Of a stretch of 64,000 bases of DNA, positions 27,731 through 34,922 are shown piece by piece. The notes beneath the pieces are model-generated. The model saw only the letters and a list, made by a program, of their open reading frames with translations. It was not told the DNA's origin and ran no database searches. Position 1 is the stretch's first letter. Each line of letters starts with the position of its first letter. The position numbers and the translations under genes were made by a program. Source of the stretch: Achromobacter marplatensis (GTDB taxonomy: Bacteria; Pseudomonadota; Gammaproteobacteria; Burkholderiales; Burkholderiaceae_B); the NCBI RefSeq assembly GCF_002209535.1, contig NZ_NJIG01000012.1, forward strand, positions 62,001-126,000, read 5' to 3'.

Positions 27731-29287
27731 ATGATCGACAAAGATCAGTTCAGCTCGTTCGTTAAAGCCCTTCAGCAGTACCTCAAGCAACACTATCCTG
27801 ACTTCGATCACAGCCTCAGTGCTGTACGCGAGCTCGTGTCTCATGCGCTTGCAGACAGGCCCAGCAATGGGCTCATGAATGATCAGCTCAAACACTCCCC
27901 TATCCCCTTCGGCGCTGCGGCATTCGAACGCTTGAGCTTCGCAGTAAAGCAGGCGTATGGGATCTCGATGCCAGAAGAAATCTGGCGCTGGCCACTTCCC
28001 GCGGCCTTTAAGCTCAGCCCAGCGGAGCGCATTGAGATCTGGCAAGCCGCGCTGAAGCACACCCTGAGCAAGACGGAGGTCGACGGCGTGTGGCGTGACA
28101 GCTTTGTCGACGCTGAGCCGTACATAAAGCCTATGGGTGATGGCAAATGGGCGGTGTGCAGCCGCTCGCCAGTGCCATTCTGGCTCTGCCGGGATGTGTT
28201 CACTCCGGAGTGGGTTACTCGTCGAGACGCTGATAATTCCATTGCCGATGACACCGCAGGACGCGAGCTGAAGGATCGCTCATTCCACGCTGGACTGTCA
28301 GCCCTTTGGAAGAAAGACTACGGCACGGCCCGTCAGCGCTTTCAGGAAGCACAGGAGAAAGGACATCCTGCGGCCGCCTTCAACCTTGGCTGGATGTACA
28401 GCGAAGGGTTAGGCCAGGGCCGTGATTTCACCAAAGCAGCCGAGCTGTACCAGCGTGCAGCCGAACTCGGGGTTCTCACTGCCCACCACAACCTGGGCCG
28501 GATGTACCTGGAGGGGGGGGAGCTCTTTCCCAAAAGCATCCCCGACGCTATCCAGCATTTTGAGCTGGCTGCTGAGGGCGGCATCGCCGCTTCGATCGGC
28601 TGCCTGGGAATGATCTACCTCAATGGCAATGGGGTGCCCGAAGACCGGAATCGTGCCATCGACTTGCTGATGCGTGCCGCTTCTCTGGGCGACGATCACA
28701 GCCTCAATACGGTAGCGACCATCCTCGACCATCAGAACGGTGGCGCCTCCACACCTGAGTCCTTTGCTCTGTACCGGATGGCTGCTCGCTCAGCCCGTGA
28801 GCTCAATCACGTCATGCCTATCTACAATCTGGGGTTGTGCTTCCTGCATGGCAACGGAGTTGGCAGAAATGTCGTGAAAGCGCGGCGACTGTTCCGTATA
28901 GCTGCCAACGCGGGCGATGCCGACGCTGCAATGAATCTGGGCCTGATGTACCTAAACGGCGAGGGCACCCCGGTTGACTCGCTTGAAGCACGGTATTGGC
29001 TCGAAATGTCTGCAGCCCATGGGAACGCCGATGCGCTCAATGCGTTGGGCGCGATCGAATTCAATGGTCAGTGCGGTGCGGCGAATCATCGCTTGGCCTG
29101 GCTTCTTTTCTCGAAGGCCGCCCAAATGGGCTCCGCAATCGGGCTGACTAACCAAGCGCGGTGTCTGGTAACCGGCCAAGGGGTCGAGCAGGATGTTGGG
29201 CTGGCCTATGAGCTCCTTAAACAGGCGGAAGCCCAAGGGTACCCAATGGCCCGTGAAATGCGTATCCAGTGGCAGGCCCAGATATGA
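27731..29287 (+). CDS. Sel1-repeat (TPR-like) protein
   Basis: 518 residues. Residues about 1-170 are an unassigned N-terminal domain. From about residue 190 on there are some eight Sel1-like repeats, each ending in a form of AAFNLGWMYSEGLGQGRDFTKA or AMNLGLMYLNGEGTPVDSLEA. Sel1 repeats are protein-binding solenoids used in scaffolds, effectors and signalling. No signal peptide is seen, so it is probably cytosolic. The coding sequence contains a G8 tract at 28513-28520, a possible slippage point. Its stop codon overlaps the start of the next small zinc-binding protein (ATGA), so the two are likely made together. Confidence 0.85.
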   Translation: MIDKDQFSSFVKALQQYLKQHYPDFDHSLSAVRELVSHALADRPSNGLMNDQLKHSPIPFGAAAFERLSFAVKQAYGISMPEEIWRWPLPAAFKLSPAERIEIWQAALKHTLSKTEVDGVWRDSFVDAEPYIKPMGDGKWAVCSRSPVPFWLCRDVFTPEWVTRRDADNSIADDTAGRELKDRSFHAGLSALWKKDYGTARQRFQEAQEKGHPAAAFNLGWMYSEGLGQGRDFTKAAELYQRAAELGVLTAHHNLGRMYLEGGELFPKSIPDAIQHFELAAEGGIAASIGCLGMIYLNGNGVPEDRNRAIDLLMRAASLGDDHSLNTVATILDHQNGGASTPESFALYRMAARSARELNHVMPIYNLGLCFLHGNGVGRNVVKARRLFRIAANAGDADAAMNLGLMYLNGEGTPVDSLEARYWLEMSAAHGNADALNALGAIEFNGQCGAANHRLAWLLFSKAAQMGSAIGLTNQARCLVTGQGVEQDVGLAYELLKQAEAQGYPMAREMRIQWQAQI

Positions 29288-29550
29288 CATCCTTCCTGGA
29301 TAACGTCTTTGACGGCGTAGAAGTGGCGGACGAGGGCCTCACCTGCAGCCAGTGTGGTTGTAAGTTTTCGCTGCATGAATTCGAGTTCGTTGACACAGAA
29401 TTTGACGATGTCGAGTGCCGCTGTCCGAGCTGCCAGTTCTGTGCTGACCTAGATGGTCATCCCTGTGATTACTGCGCAGAGCCTGCAGCGCACGCCTTAG
29501 GCTCAACTTTCTACTGCGAAGAGCACTTTGAAGATCTAGTGGGCGACTGA
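29284..29550 (+). CDS. Small multi-Cys zinc-binding protein
   Basis: 88 residues starting at the ATG that overlaps the Sel1 gene stop. Three CxxC-type pairs (CSQCGC, CRCPSCQFC, CDYC) and a final YCEEH suggest two zinc sites. The protein is very acidic. No family recognised. The 4-base overlap suggests it is a partner of the Sel1-repeat protein. Confidence 0.7.
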   Translation: MTSFLDNVFDGVEVADEGLTCSQCGCKFSLHEFEFVDTEFDDVECRCPSCQFCADLDGHPCDYCAEPAAHALGSTFYCEEHFEDLVGD

Positions 29551-29775
29551 TCCCATCAAGTGCCGACACTGCCGCCATCCGCCACCGACATGGAGGGTGG
29601 CGGAATCTCACTGAAAAAAAGGGATGGATTTATTTTTCCGGCCAAAACGCGTGCTACCGGCCGACAGCAACTCTCTCCCACCGGCTGATTCTGGCCGATT
29701 CTGTTGAAAAACTCGCGGCCGTCTCGGTCGTCTGGCAGAATTTGCAAAGCGCCAACGAGTTCGGAGAGCACCGAC

Positions 29776-30530
29776 ATGATGGGTCATCAAGCGAGCGGGC
29801 AAGAGCGGTTGTTCTACGCCTTCAACCTTGAAGACGTCGTTCCGCCGACCCATCTTCTTAGAGCCATCGATCGCTGTCTGGATCTGAAGGAACTCCACCA
29901 ACACCTGGCGGAGCACTACAGTCATACGGGCCGTCCGGCAGTCACGGTGGACGGCCGCCCCAGGCGGTCCCGCATTCTTCGCTTATTCGACAAACTATCT
30001 GATCGATACCGAGCATGGCGTGATCCTCGACGTCGAAGCCACCCCTGCACATCGCACCGCAGAAGTGGACTCTACCAAGACGATGGTGGATCGTGTCGAG
30101 GAACGATTCGACATCACCCCTGAACGGCTCATAGGCGATACCGCTTACGGCATGGCTCCGATGCTGGCGTGGATGGTGCAAGATAAGGGGATCGAGCCGC
30201 ACGTCCCCGTCTGGGACAAAACCCAGCGCAAGGACGACAGTCTATCGAGCAACGACTTCGAATGGATGGCGAGGCCAACGAATATCGTTGCCCCGAGGGC
30301 CATGCACTGCGCAGCGAGCGGCGCATGTTCAAGATCGAACGCAATCATGTCACCAAGGCGGGCACCGTAATCTACCGAGCCAGCAAAACGGACTGCAGTA
30401 AGTGCTCGATGAAGCCGCAATGCTGCCCCTATACGCCGATGCGCAAGATCGCTCGCAGCATTCACGAGGATGCACGCGATGTAGCCAGGCGTATTCACGC
30501 TTGCAGCAGCCGTTCAGAACCTACGTCGTC
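29776..30530 (+). pseudogene. Broken IS1182-type transposase
   Basis: The reading begins like an IS1182-family transposase (HQASGQERLFYAFNLEDVVP, then HYSHTGRPAVTVDG), then skips the middle of the protein and resumes in another frame with the catalytic C-terminal half (TEHGVILDVEATPAHRTAEV, then ERLIGDTAYG). It shifts frame again near 30260 and continues with GHALRSERRMFKIERNHVTK and TDCSKCSMKPQCC. An internal deletion and at least two frameshifts make it dead. I could not find matching terminal inverted repeats, so the edges are approximate. Confidence 0.85.
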
Positions 30531-30812
30531 TTGCGATGCTTACCTCTCCGGGGCCACCGGTTCAGGGCACAGGTGCGCCCAGTTCTCCTAGCTTTAGAGG
30601 TGGCTTCTGCCCGGTGAGTTTGCCTTTGTTCCATGGCACACGATGGCCAACGGTGACATTCGTGGATTCCATGACAATCTCCTTTCGCGTAAAGGGAGAT
30701 TCAGTGTGCTCCTACGGAGGGTCGCTATCCGACCCTAGTCAGACGTTCAGGAATGTAGAGGTGAGCCGCCTGCGGTGCTTGTCGCTCAGGTCCGCGACTG
30801 CAAAGCTAGGCA
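30531..30812. other. Non-coding stretch between the IS remnant and the repeat-protein operon
   Basis: No gene seen. An imperfect hairpin AATCTCCTTT/AAAGGGAGATT (30676-30701, 5-nt loop, one bulge) may terminate or mark an old element end. Confidence 0.45.
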
Positions 30813-31340
30813 TTAGGTTGTAAACCCTACCCAACGATTTTCAAGCGAATATCGAAGCCATGTGCCGTCTCGCGCATGCAGCCAGTAACCGACCCAAGAA
30901 TTGTCTAGGTCAAACTCATTCAAGAAATCATCTCGTACCGAGATAAGTACCCCAGAAAACTCTGTGCCAAGATCAAAGATTAGTCGCACGCGCTCGTTGG
31001 CCTCAACGGTGAACCCAACCTGCTGGAGACTCAAGTCCCATATGTAGAGCCCGTCAATGCTGGATGCAATGTTGGGATTCTTTGATGTGGCTACCCGAGG
31101 ATTCAGGCTCGTCGCCACATGAGGGTTGATGCTTGAGGCATCTCGGTAATTCAAGCTCGTAGCAACTCGCGGATTGTAGCTGGTTGCAACATTCGGGTTT
31201 AGGCTCGTGGCGACAAAAGGATTCTTGCTGGTAGCCACATTGGGATTGAGCGATGTAGCAACATTGGGGTTAAGCGAGGTAGCGACAAATGGATTTCGAG
31301 AGCTCGTAATGGCAGGATTTCGGCCCGATGGAATCTTCAT
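30813..31340 (-). CDS. Octapeptide-repeat protein (NPxVATSx)n with globular C-terminus
   Basis: 175 residues from the ATG at 31340, which has AAGGA upstream. Residues 7-94 are eleven tandem octapeptides of consensus LNPNVATS (variants RNPFVATS, YNPRVATS, INPHVATS, LNYRDASS). Residues 95-175 form a different, non-repetitive domain rich in aromatic and acidic residues (GLYIWDLSLQQVGFTVEANE, then DNSWVGYWLHARDGTWLRYS). No signal peptide or membrane segment. The period of 8 with Asn-Pro and a small-hydroxyl pair could form a solenoid or extended beta structure. I do not recognise the family. It is the last gene of a tight three-gene leftward run. Confidence 0.75.
   Translation of the reverse strand: MKIPSGRNPAITSSRNPFVATSLNPNVATSLNPNVATSKNPFVATSLNPNVATSYNPRVATSLNYRDASSINPHVATSLNPRVATSKNPNIASSIDGLYIWDLSLQQVGFTVEANERVRLIFDLGTEFSGVLISVRDDFLNEFDLDNSWVGYWLHARDGTWLRYSLENRWVGFTT
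31059..31322 (-). repeat. Eleven in-frame 24-bp tandem repeats
   Basis: The DNA encoding the octapeptides repeats every 24 bases (units like GTAGCTACATCG-type variants on the coding strand), diverged at silent and some coding positions. Copies 3, 4 and 6 encode the same octapeptide. Such arrays can expand or shrink by recombination. Confidence 0.8.
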
Positions 31341-31375
31341 GTGTGGTCCTTGGTGACGGCCGATGCTTGGCATAA

Positions 31376-31645
31376 CTAGAACTGGGCGGCTTCATTTGGC
31401 TCAGTATGACGCAAGCGTTCCAGCAATAGGTTAGCCGCTCGACGGCTCGAAGGATAGCGGACTGCGCAGTTGTGTCGAGAATGAATGCAGGAGCCTGAGG
31501 TTGCAAGTCTCTGGCTGACAGTGCTTTCCATGCAACAATTTCTAAGATGTAGTAGAAGGTTTATCTCTTCGCAGAATTCGGCGAAGGAGGTGTTTGTTTC
31601 TCCGCTCGGAGTTACAATGTCTTCTGGATTGAGGGGCGCGTTCAC
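31376..31645 (-). CDS. Hypothetical protein upstream of the repeat protein
   Basis: 89 residues from a GTG start with a weak GGA-type ribosome site. Begins NAPLNPEDIVTPSGETNTSF; five Cys/His-rich positions in the middle. No family recognised. It ends 35 bases before the octapeptide-repeat gene and starts 17 bases after the previous frame, the spacing expected in an operon. The frame could still be a chance ORF. Confidence 0.42.
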   Translation of the reverse strand: MNAPLNPEDIVTPSGETNTSFAEFCEEINLLLHLRNCCMESTVSQRLATSGSCIHSRHNCAVRYPSSRRAANLLLERLRHTEPNEAAQF

Positions 31646-31662
31646 ACAGCTTCATCCGGATC

Positions 31663-31884
31663 CTAATCTCTACGGAAGTGGAATAGCGCGGCCGCCATCG
31701 ACATAGATCGATCGCGGTAACTCTCTGCGGCCGTAACAAACTCTGGACAGGCCAGAAGTGCATGGTTATTCAATACAACGTCAGCAGGTTTGGGTTCATA
31801 TTGAAATATCACACCGGTGATCGTTCCTGGTCGCAGCCCGCACTGCTGCTCTTGTGGCCCTGTCGCGGCTAACCGAATCTGCAT
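31663..31884 (-). CDS. Hypothetical small protein, first of the three-gene run
   Basis: 73 residues from the ATG at 31884. The sequence (QIRLAATGPQEQQCGLRPGT, then QYEPKPADVVLNNHALLACP) reads like a real protein rather than a shadow of another frame, but no family is recognised and the ribosome site is poor. Supported mainly by the close, same-strand spacing to the next two frames. Confidence 0.4.
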   Translation of the reverse strand: MQIRLAATGPQEQQCGLRPGTITGVIFQYEPKPADVVLNNHALLACPEFVTAAESYRDRSMSMAAALFHFRRD

Positions 31885-32130
31885 CGTTGTGAAGCACAGC
31901 TAGCCCATAGGTTTAAATCAACCACTCCAACGAAGAACTGCACAACCCTCAGCTGACATTTGGTTGACGCTCCAAGCCTGCCGTTCACGGAGCAGGTAAG
32001 CTGATTGCTTAGCAGGTTATAGTTAGTGTTTGTAACAGCTTCCTCACGAAATTTATCTAGTAGATGAAGGGGGATGAATCAGACATGCCGGTTTTGGTTC
32101 GCCTGCATCAGAAGCCACTTTGAGACTTCA

Positions 32131-32493
32131 ATGACTGACGCACAACTTGCCTTTTACTCGTCCTGGTCTTCCATTATTTCTTTCTTTGTCGCGTTGATCT
32201 CACTCGCCTACGTGAGAAGCATAAAGACAAACATCGTTAAATTCCGCCGAAAGCAGCGACTTCGGCAGTTGGTAGATGAGGTTATGAGAATTCCTGACGA
32301 CGCAATTCCTCTGAGTTCGGCGTCCACGACAAAGCTTGCCGCTTTGAAACGCAACATTCCGACCCGCATTTGGTATTGCTGCACGTCACGCGGAAAGGCA
32401 ACCCTTGAAGTGCATAGGCACATAGATGGTGGCGATATTGTCGCCCTCAAGGAAGCCATCCATGACTGGTCTTCGTATTCGGAGGAGGCATGA
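32131..32493 (+). CDS. Small membrane-anchored hypothetical protein
   Basis: 120 residues from the ATG at 32131; a start at 32074 would add 19 residues. A single membrane helix near the N-terminus (WSSIISFFVALISLAYV) is followed by a basic stretch (KFRRKQRLRQ) and a cytosolic domain ending in a conserved-looking DGGDIVALKEAIHDW. No family recognised. Its stop overlaps the start of the next gene (ATGA), so the pair is translationally coupled. Confidence 0.6.
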   Translation: MTDAQLAFYSSWSSIISFFVALISLAYVRSIKTNIVKFRRKQRLRQLVDEVMRIPDDAIPLSSASTTKLAALKRNIPTRIWYCCTSRGKATLEVHRHIDGGDIVALKEAIHDWSSYSEEA

Positions 32494-32861
32494 ACAAGTA
32501 CGAAACACTGTTTGAAGAAATCGTCAAGCAGACTAGGACTAGTAAGCTTCGGTGGAAGCAGATCCGCCGCAACTCCAATTCAGATTTGATTTTCAATCCA
32601 AGTCTGGTTTTTCGGCAATTCTCTACTTGTTTCGAAAGGGCGGGCAATGACTTCACTCTTCTGCTACTGGAAAAGAAATACGATGACCCCGAGCAAGATT
32701 TTGCCTTCGAAAAATACTTGCCTGAACTTTTGGTGATTGACCACGATGGCGAGCTAGTGGCCACCATCACGGATTCAGTTATTGAGCGTACAGACATGAT
32801 CCGACTCGCAAACCTTGTAGAAAATCGGAGCGATAAGGCCAGTAAATTATTTGACACCTAA
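32490..32861 (+). CDS. Hypothetical protein coupled to the small membrane protein
   Basis: 123 residues, soluble, acidic. The N-terminus is helical and basic (FEEIVKQTRTSKLRWKQIRR); the middle reads FTLLLLEKKYDDPEQDF and LLVIDHDGELVATITDS, suggesting a small alpha/beta domain. No family recognised. The 4-base overlap with the membrane gene suggests a two-component membrane-plus-cytosol module of unknown role. Base composition is more AT-rich than the core genome. Confidence 0.6.
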   Translation: MNKYETLFEEIVKQTRTSKLRWKQIRRNSNSDLIFNPSLVFRQFSTCFERAGNDFTLLLLEKKYDDPEQDFAFEKYLPELLVIDHDGELVATITDSVIERTDMIRLANLVENRSDKASKLFDT

Positions 32862-33061
32862 GGTTGACGCCTAATTCGGCGGTCAACGAGGCAATAGTAT
32901 GTACTGCCGTCCGCAGGGCTCGCTTTTGAGTGTCCGACTCCCCCTAACGTCGGCGTCTGACCCTAATCTCGATTTAGTCCGGATGAGAAGTAGAGATCTC
33001 CGGCTCGTTGTAGGTAGCGCTTCAAAATTTGTTACGCTCCGTCAATCTTGAAGGGGGCATT

Positions 33062-34087
33062 GTGGCAGTCGATTGGAATTGGTTTTTTAGCTCTGTAGCA
33101 CAATCAGCGGCCGCTATGGTCGGCGTCATTGCGGCGTTCCTCATCGCAAAGGTCTTGTCGAATCAGGCCGCTTTCCGTGAGAAAAGCGATCAGTTACCTG
33201 GCCTGCTCGCGGAATGCGATCGCATTGCGGATCAATTAGCCCACTGCGGGTTCGACTACATTGAAGAGACGCACTTCATGGATTGGGCTAAGGAGGTTGC
33301 GAGCGACTTTGAGGAGAACGGGATGTCCAGCCCCGAAACGGTGTACGAGCGGCTCAACATGGAAGAGCAAAGAGACTATTGGTTAAATAAAGCCGTCGTT
33401 CTGGATTGGATAAAGGCCCGGCTTGACTTACTACAGGCGAGGAAAGAGCGGATCGAGGAAGAGCAAAGGGAGCAGCGGCGAAAGCGCCAGGAACGGCTCG
33501 AGGCGCAGCGCACGAAACAGCCGGGTGGGCTTGGAAGCATGCTCGCTAGCATGAGCGGCATGCCGGATTCTCTCGACGCGGAGATCCGTGTGATGCCCCA
33601 ACCGTCGTTTGTGTCAGATACGATTTATCGCTGGAAGAGGATACCTGAGTATAGAAAAGAGATTTCTCAGGCCACCTTGGCGGCGCGCCACAACACCCGC
33701 AAGGTCAACGTCTACCTGAACAGCATTGCGGGCGATCCAGAACGGTCGCATTTAGTGACCTTCACCCTGGTGCTCTTGGCTTTTCTATTTTTCGGTGGGG
33801 TTGTCTACCCACTCAGCTTCTTGCCGGCACCGACCAATGGCAACATAGAGCTGTCTCTTGCTGCGTTCTGGGAAATTCTCTTCTCTCTGAAGGGCCTAGT
33901 GTTGGCCATATTGTCCGCCGGTGTGATCGCAATCTTGGCGGTCTTCGGGTTCATAAATTTTTCGCTTACCCATAGATCGGATGCTCTTACGCGCTTGCGT
34001 GGATACACAAATATGGGGGCCTACTCTGGCCGGCTTTCCTATTGCGATGCACAAGGCGAAGAGCCGGTGAGTCCCGCTGCCGAGTGA
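33062..34087 (+). CDS. Membrane coiled-coil protein of unknown function
   Basis: 341 residues from the GTG at 33062, chosen because AAGGGGG lies at the right distance; a frame from 33029 lacks one. One membrane helix near residues 10-30 (AAAMVGVIAAFLIAKVL), then about 190 cytosolic residues with a very charged coiled coil (EEEQREQRRKRQERLEAQRT), then two more membrane helices (LVTFTLVLLAFLFFGGVVYP and LVLAILSAGVIAILAVFGF) and a short tail. No family recognised. It stands alone between two unknown pairs and IS debris in the defence part of the island. Confidence 0.7.
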   Translation: MAVDWNWFFSSVAQSAAAMVGVIAAFLIAKVLSNQAAFREKSDQLPGLLAECDRIADQLAHCGFDYIEETHFMDWAKEVASDFEENGMSSPETVYERLNMEEQRDYWLNKAVVLDWIKARLDLLQARKERIEEEQREQRRKRQERLEAQRTKQPGGLGSMLASMSGMPDSLDAEIRVMPQPSFVSDTIYRWKRIPEYRKEISQATLAARHNTRKVNVYLNSIAGDPERSHLVTFTLVLLAFLFFGGVVYPLSFLPAPTNGNIELSLAAFWEILFSLKGLVLAILSAGVIAILAVFGFINFSLTHRSDALTRLRGYTNMGAYSGRLSYCDAQGEEPVSPAAE

Positions 34088-34179
34088 AGTAGTAGGCGAG
34101 CGCAAACGGAATGGAAGTTCGTTCCGCAAAAGGGCGGGACGAAACGGTGATCGTTCGGCTCCCGCAACATGGGCCCCAG

Positions 34180-34464
34180 CTAGATTGGGCGATGCCCCAA
34201 CATGAAGCGGACCATCTGGCTTTGGCGAAGCCAATCGATCGTGTGCGCACACCGATAAGAAACGATGTCTTCAATCCGGCTTAGATCGCCGTGCAAATTG
34301 CGTTGGAAGATAGGTTCGTAATGTGCGATGCGATTACGAAGGGCTCGAACTTGAACCAGCCGCGCATGAATGTCTGTTCGTATTTGATGGGGTTGCAGGC
34401 CCGCCGGGGCATGAAGGAACGCAATTTGAATCTGAGAATTCCAAATTGTCGGTTGGTAGCGAGA
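34180..34464 (-). pseudogene. C-terminal remnant of an Abi-like (HEPN) gene
   Basis: The fragment HARLVQVRALRNRIAHYEPIF is characteristic of Abi-like abortive-infection proteins, whose RNRIAH is an Rx4H HEPN RNase motif. The start of the gene is missing; the frame is fused at about 34465 to a piece of an IS3-type transposase, so the element probably deleted the 5' part. About 95 residues remain. Confidence 0.65.
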
Positions 34465-34660
34465 CTCTTCAATCATCGCCTTGGTCGGTGCTGAGAACTT
34501 CGGATCGACCTTGGCCGCCGACTTCACAGGCTTGTAGCACACCGTGCCGCGCGGCACGCCGAACCATCGGCACAGCTTGGCGACCACCAAGGACGACAAG
34601 TCGTACCGCCGCCGGCTGACCACGGCGAACTTCCGCTTTTGGCCGTAAGCGGCCAGTTCT
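34465..34660 (-). pseudogene. Fragment of IS3-type orfB transposase
   Basis: SRRRYDLSSLVVAKLCRWFG followed by VPRGTVCYKP and KVDPKFSAPTKAMIEE matches the N-terminal region of IS3-group OrfB. The sequence stops just where the rest of the HTH-21 and catalytic domain should begin and runs into the Abi-like remnant. No intact IS is present. Confidence 0.65.
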
Positions 34661-34922
34661 GGTGGGTGTGAGACTAAGGCGCTCGTGAGCTGGTCAGGAC
34701 ATTAGATGCCCAAGTTAAGTGAACTTTTTGGTCGAAAATCCCACGTTAAATGAACCACGGCGAACAAAGTGGATGAACTAAATCTCAGTAAGTCCTTGAT
34801 GTGTATGGTGTGGTGACTTCACTTTCAATGAACTTCGACAGCATGGCTATTCCACAACGATTCAAAGCAATGCAACTGGGCGTCTTTTCGGCTAACGAAG
34901 AAATTTAGGTGAACGGAGCGAA

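Noticed and set aside
29702-30560. Complete IS1182 element
   Set aside because: The transposase is internally deleted and frameshifted, and I found no pair of terminal inverted repeats.
31059-31322. CRISPR array
   Set aside because: The 24-base units are contiguous, without spacers, and in frame with a protein.
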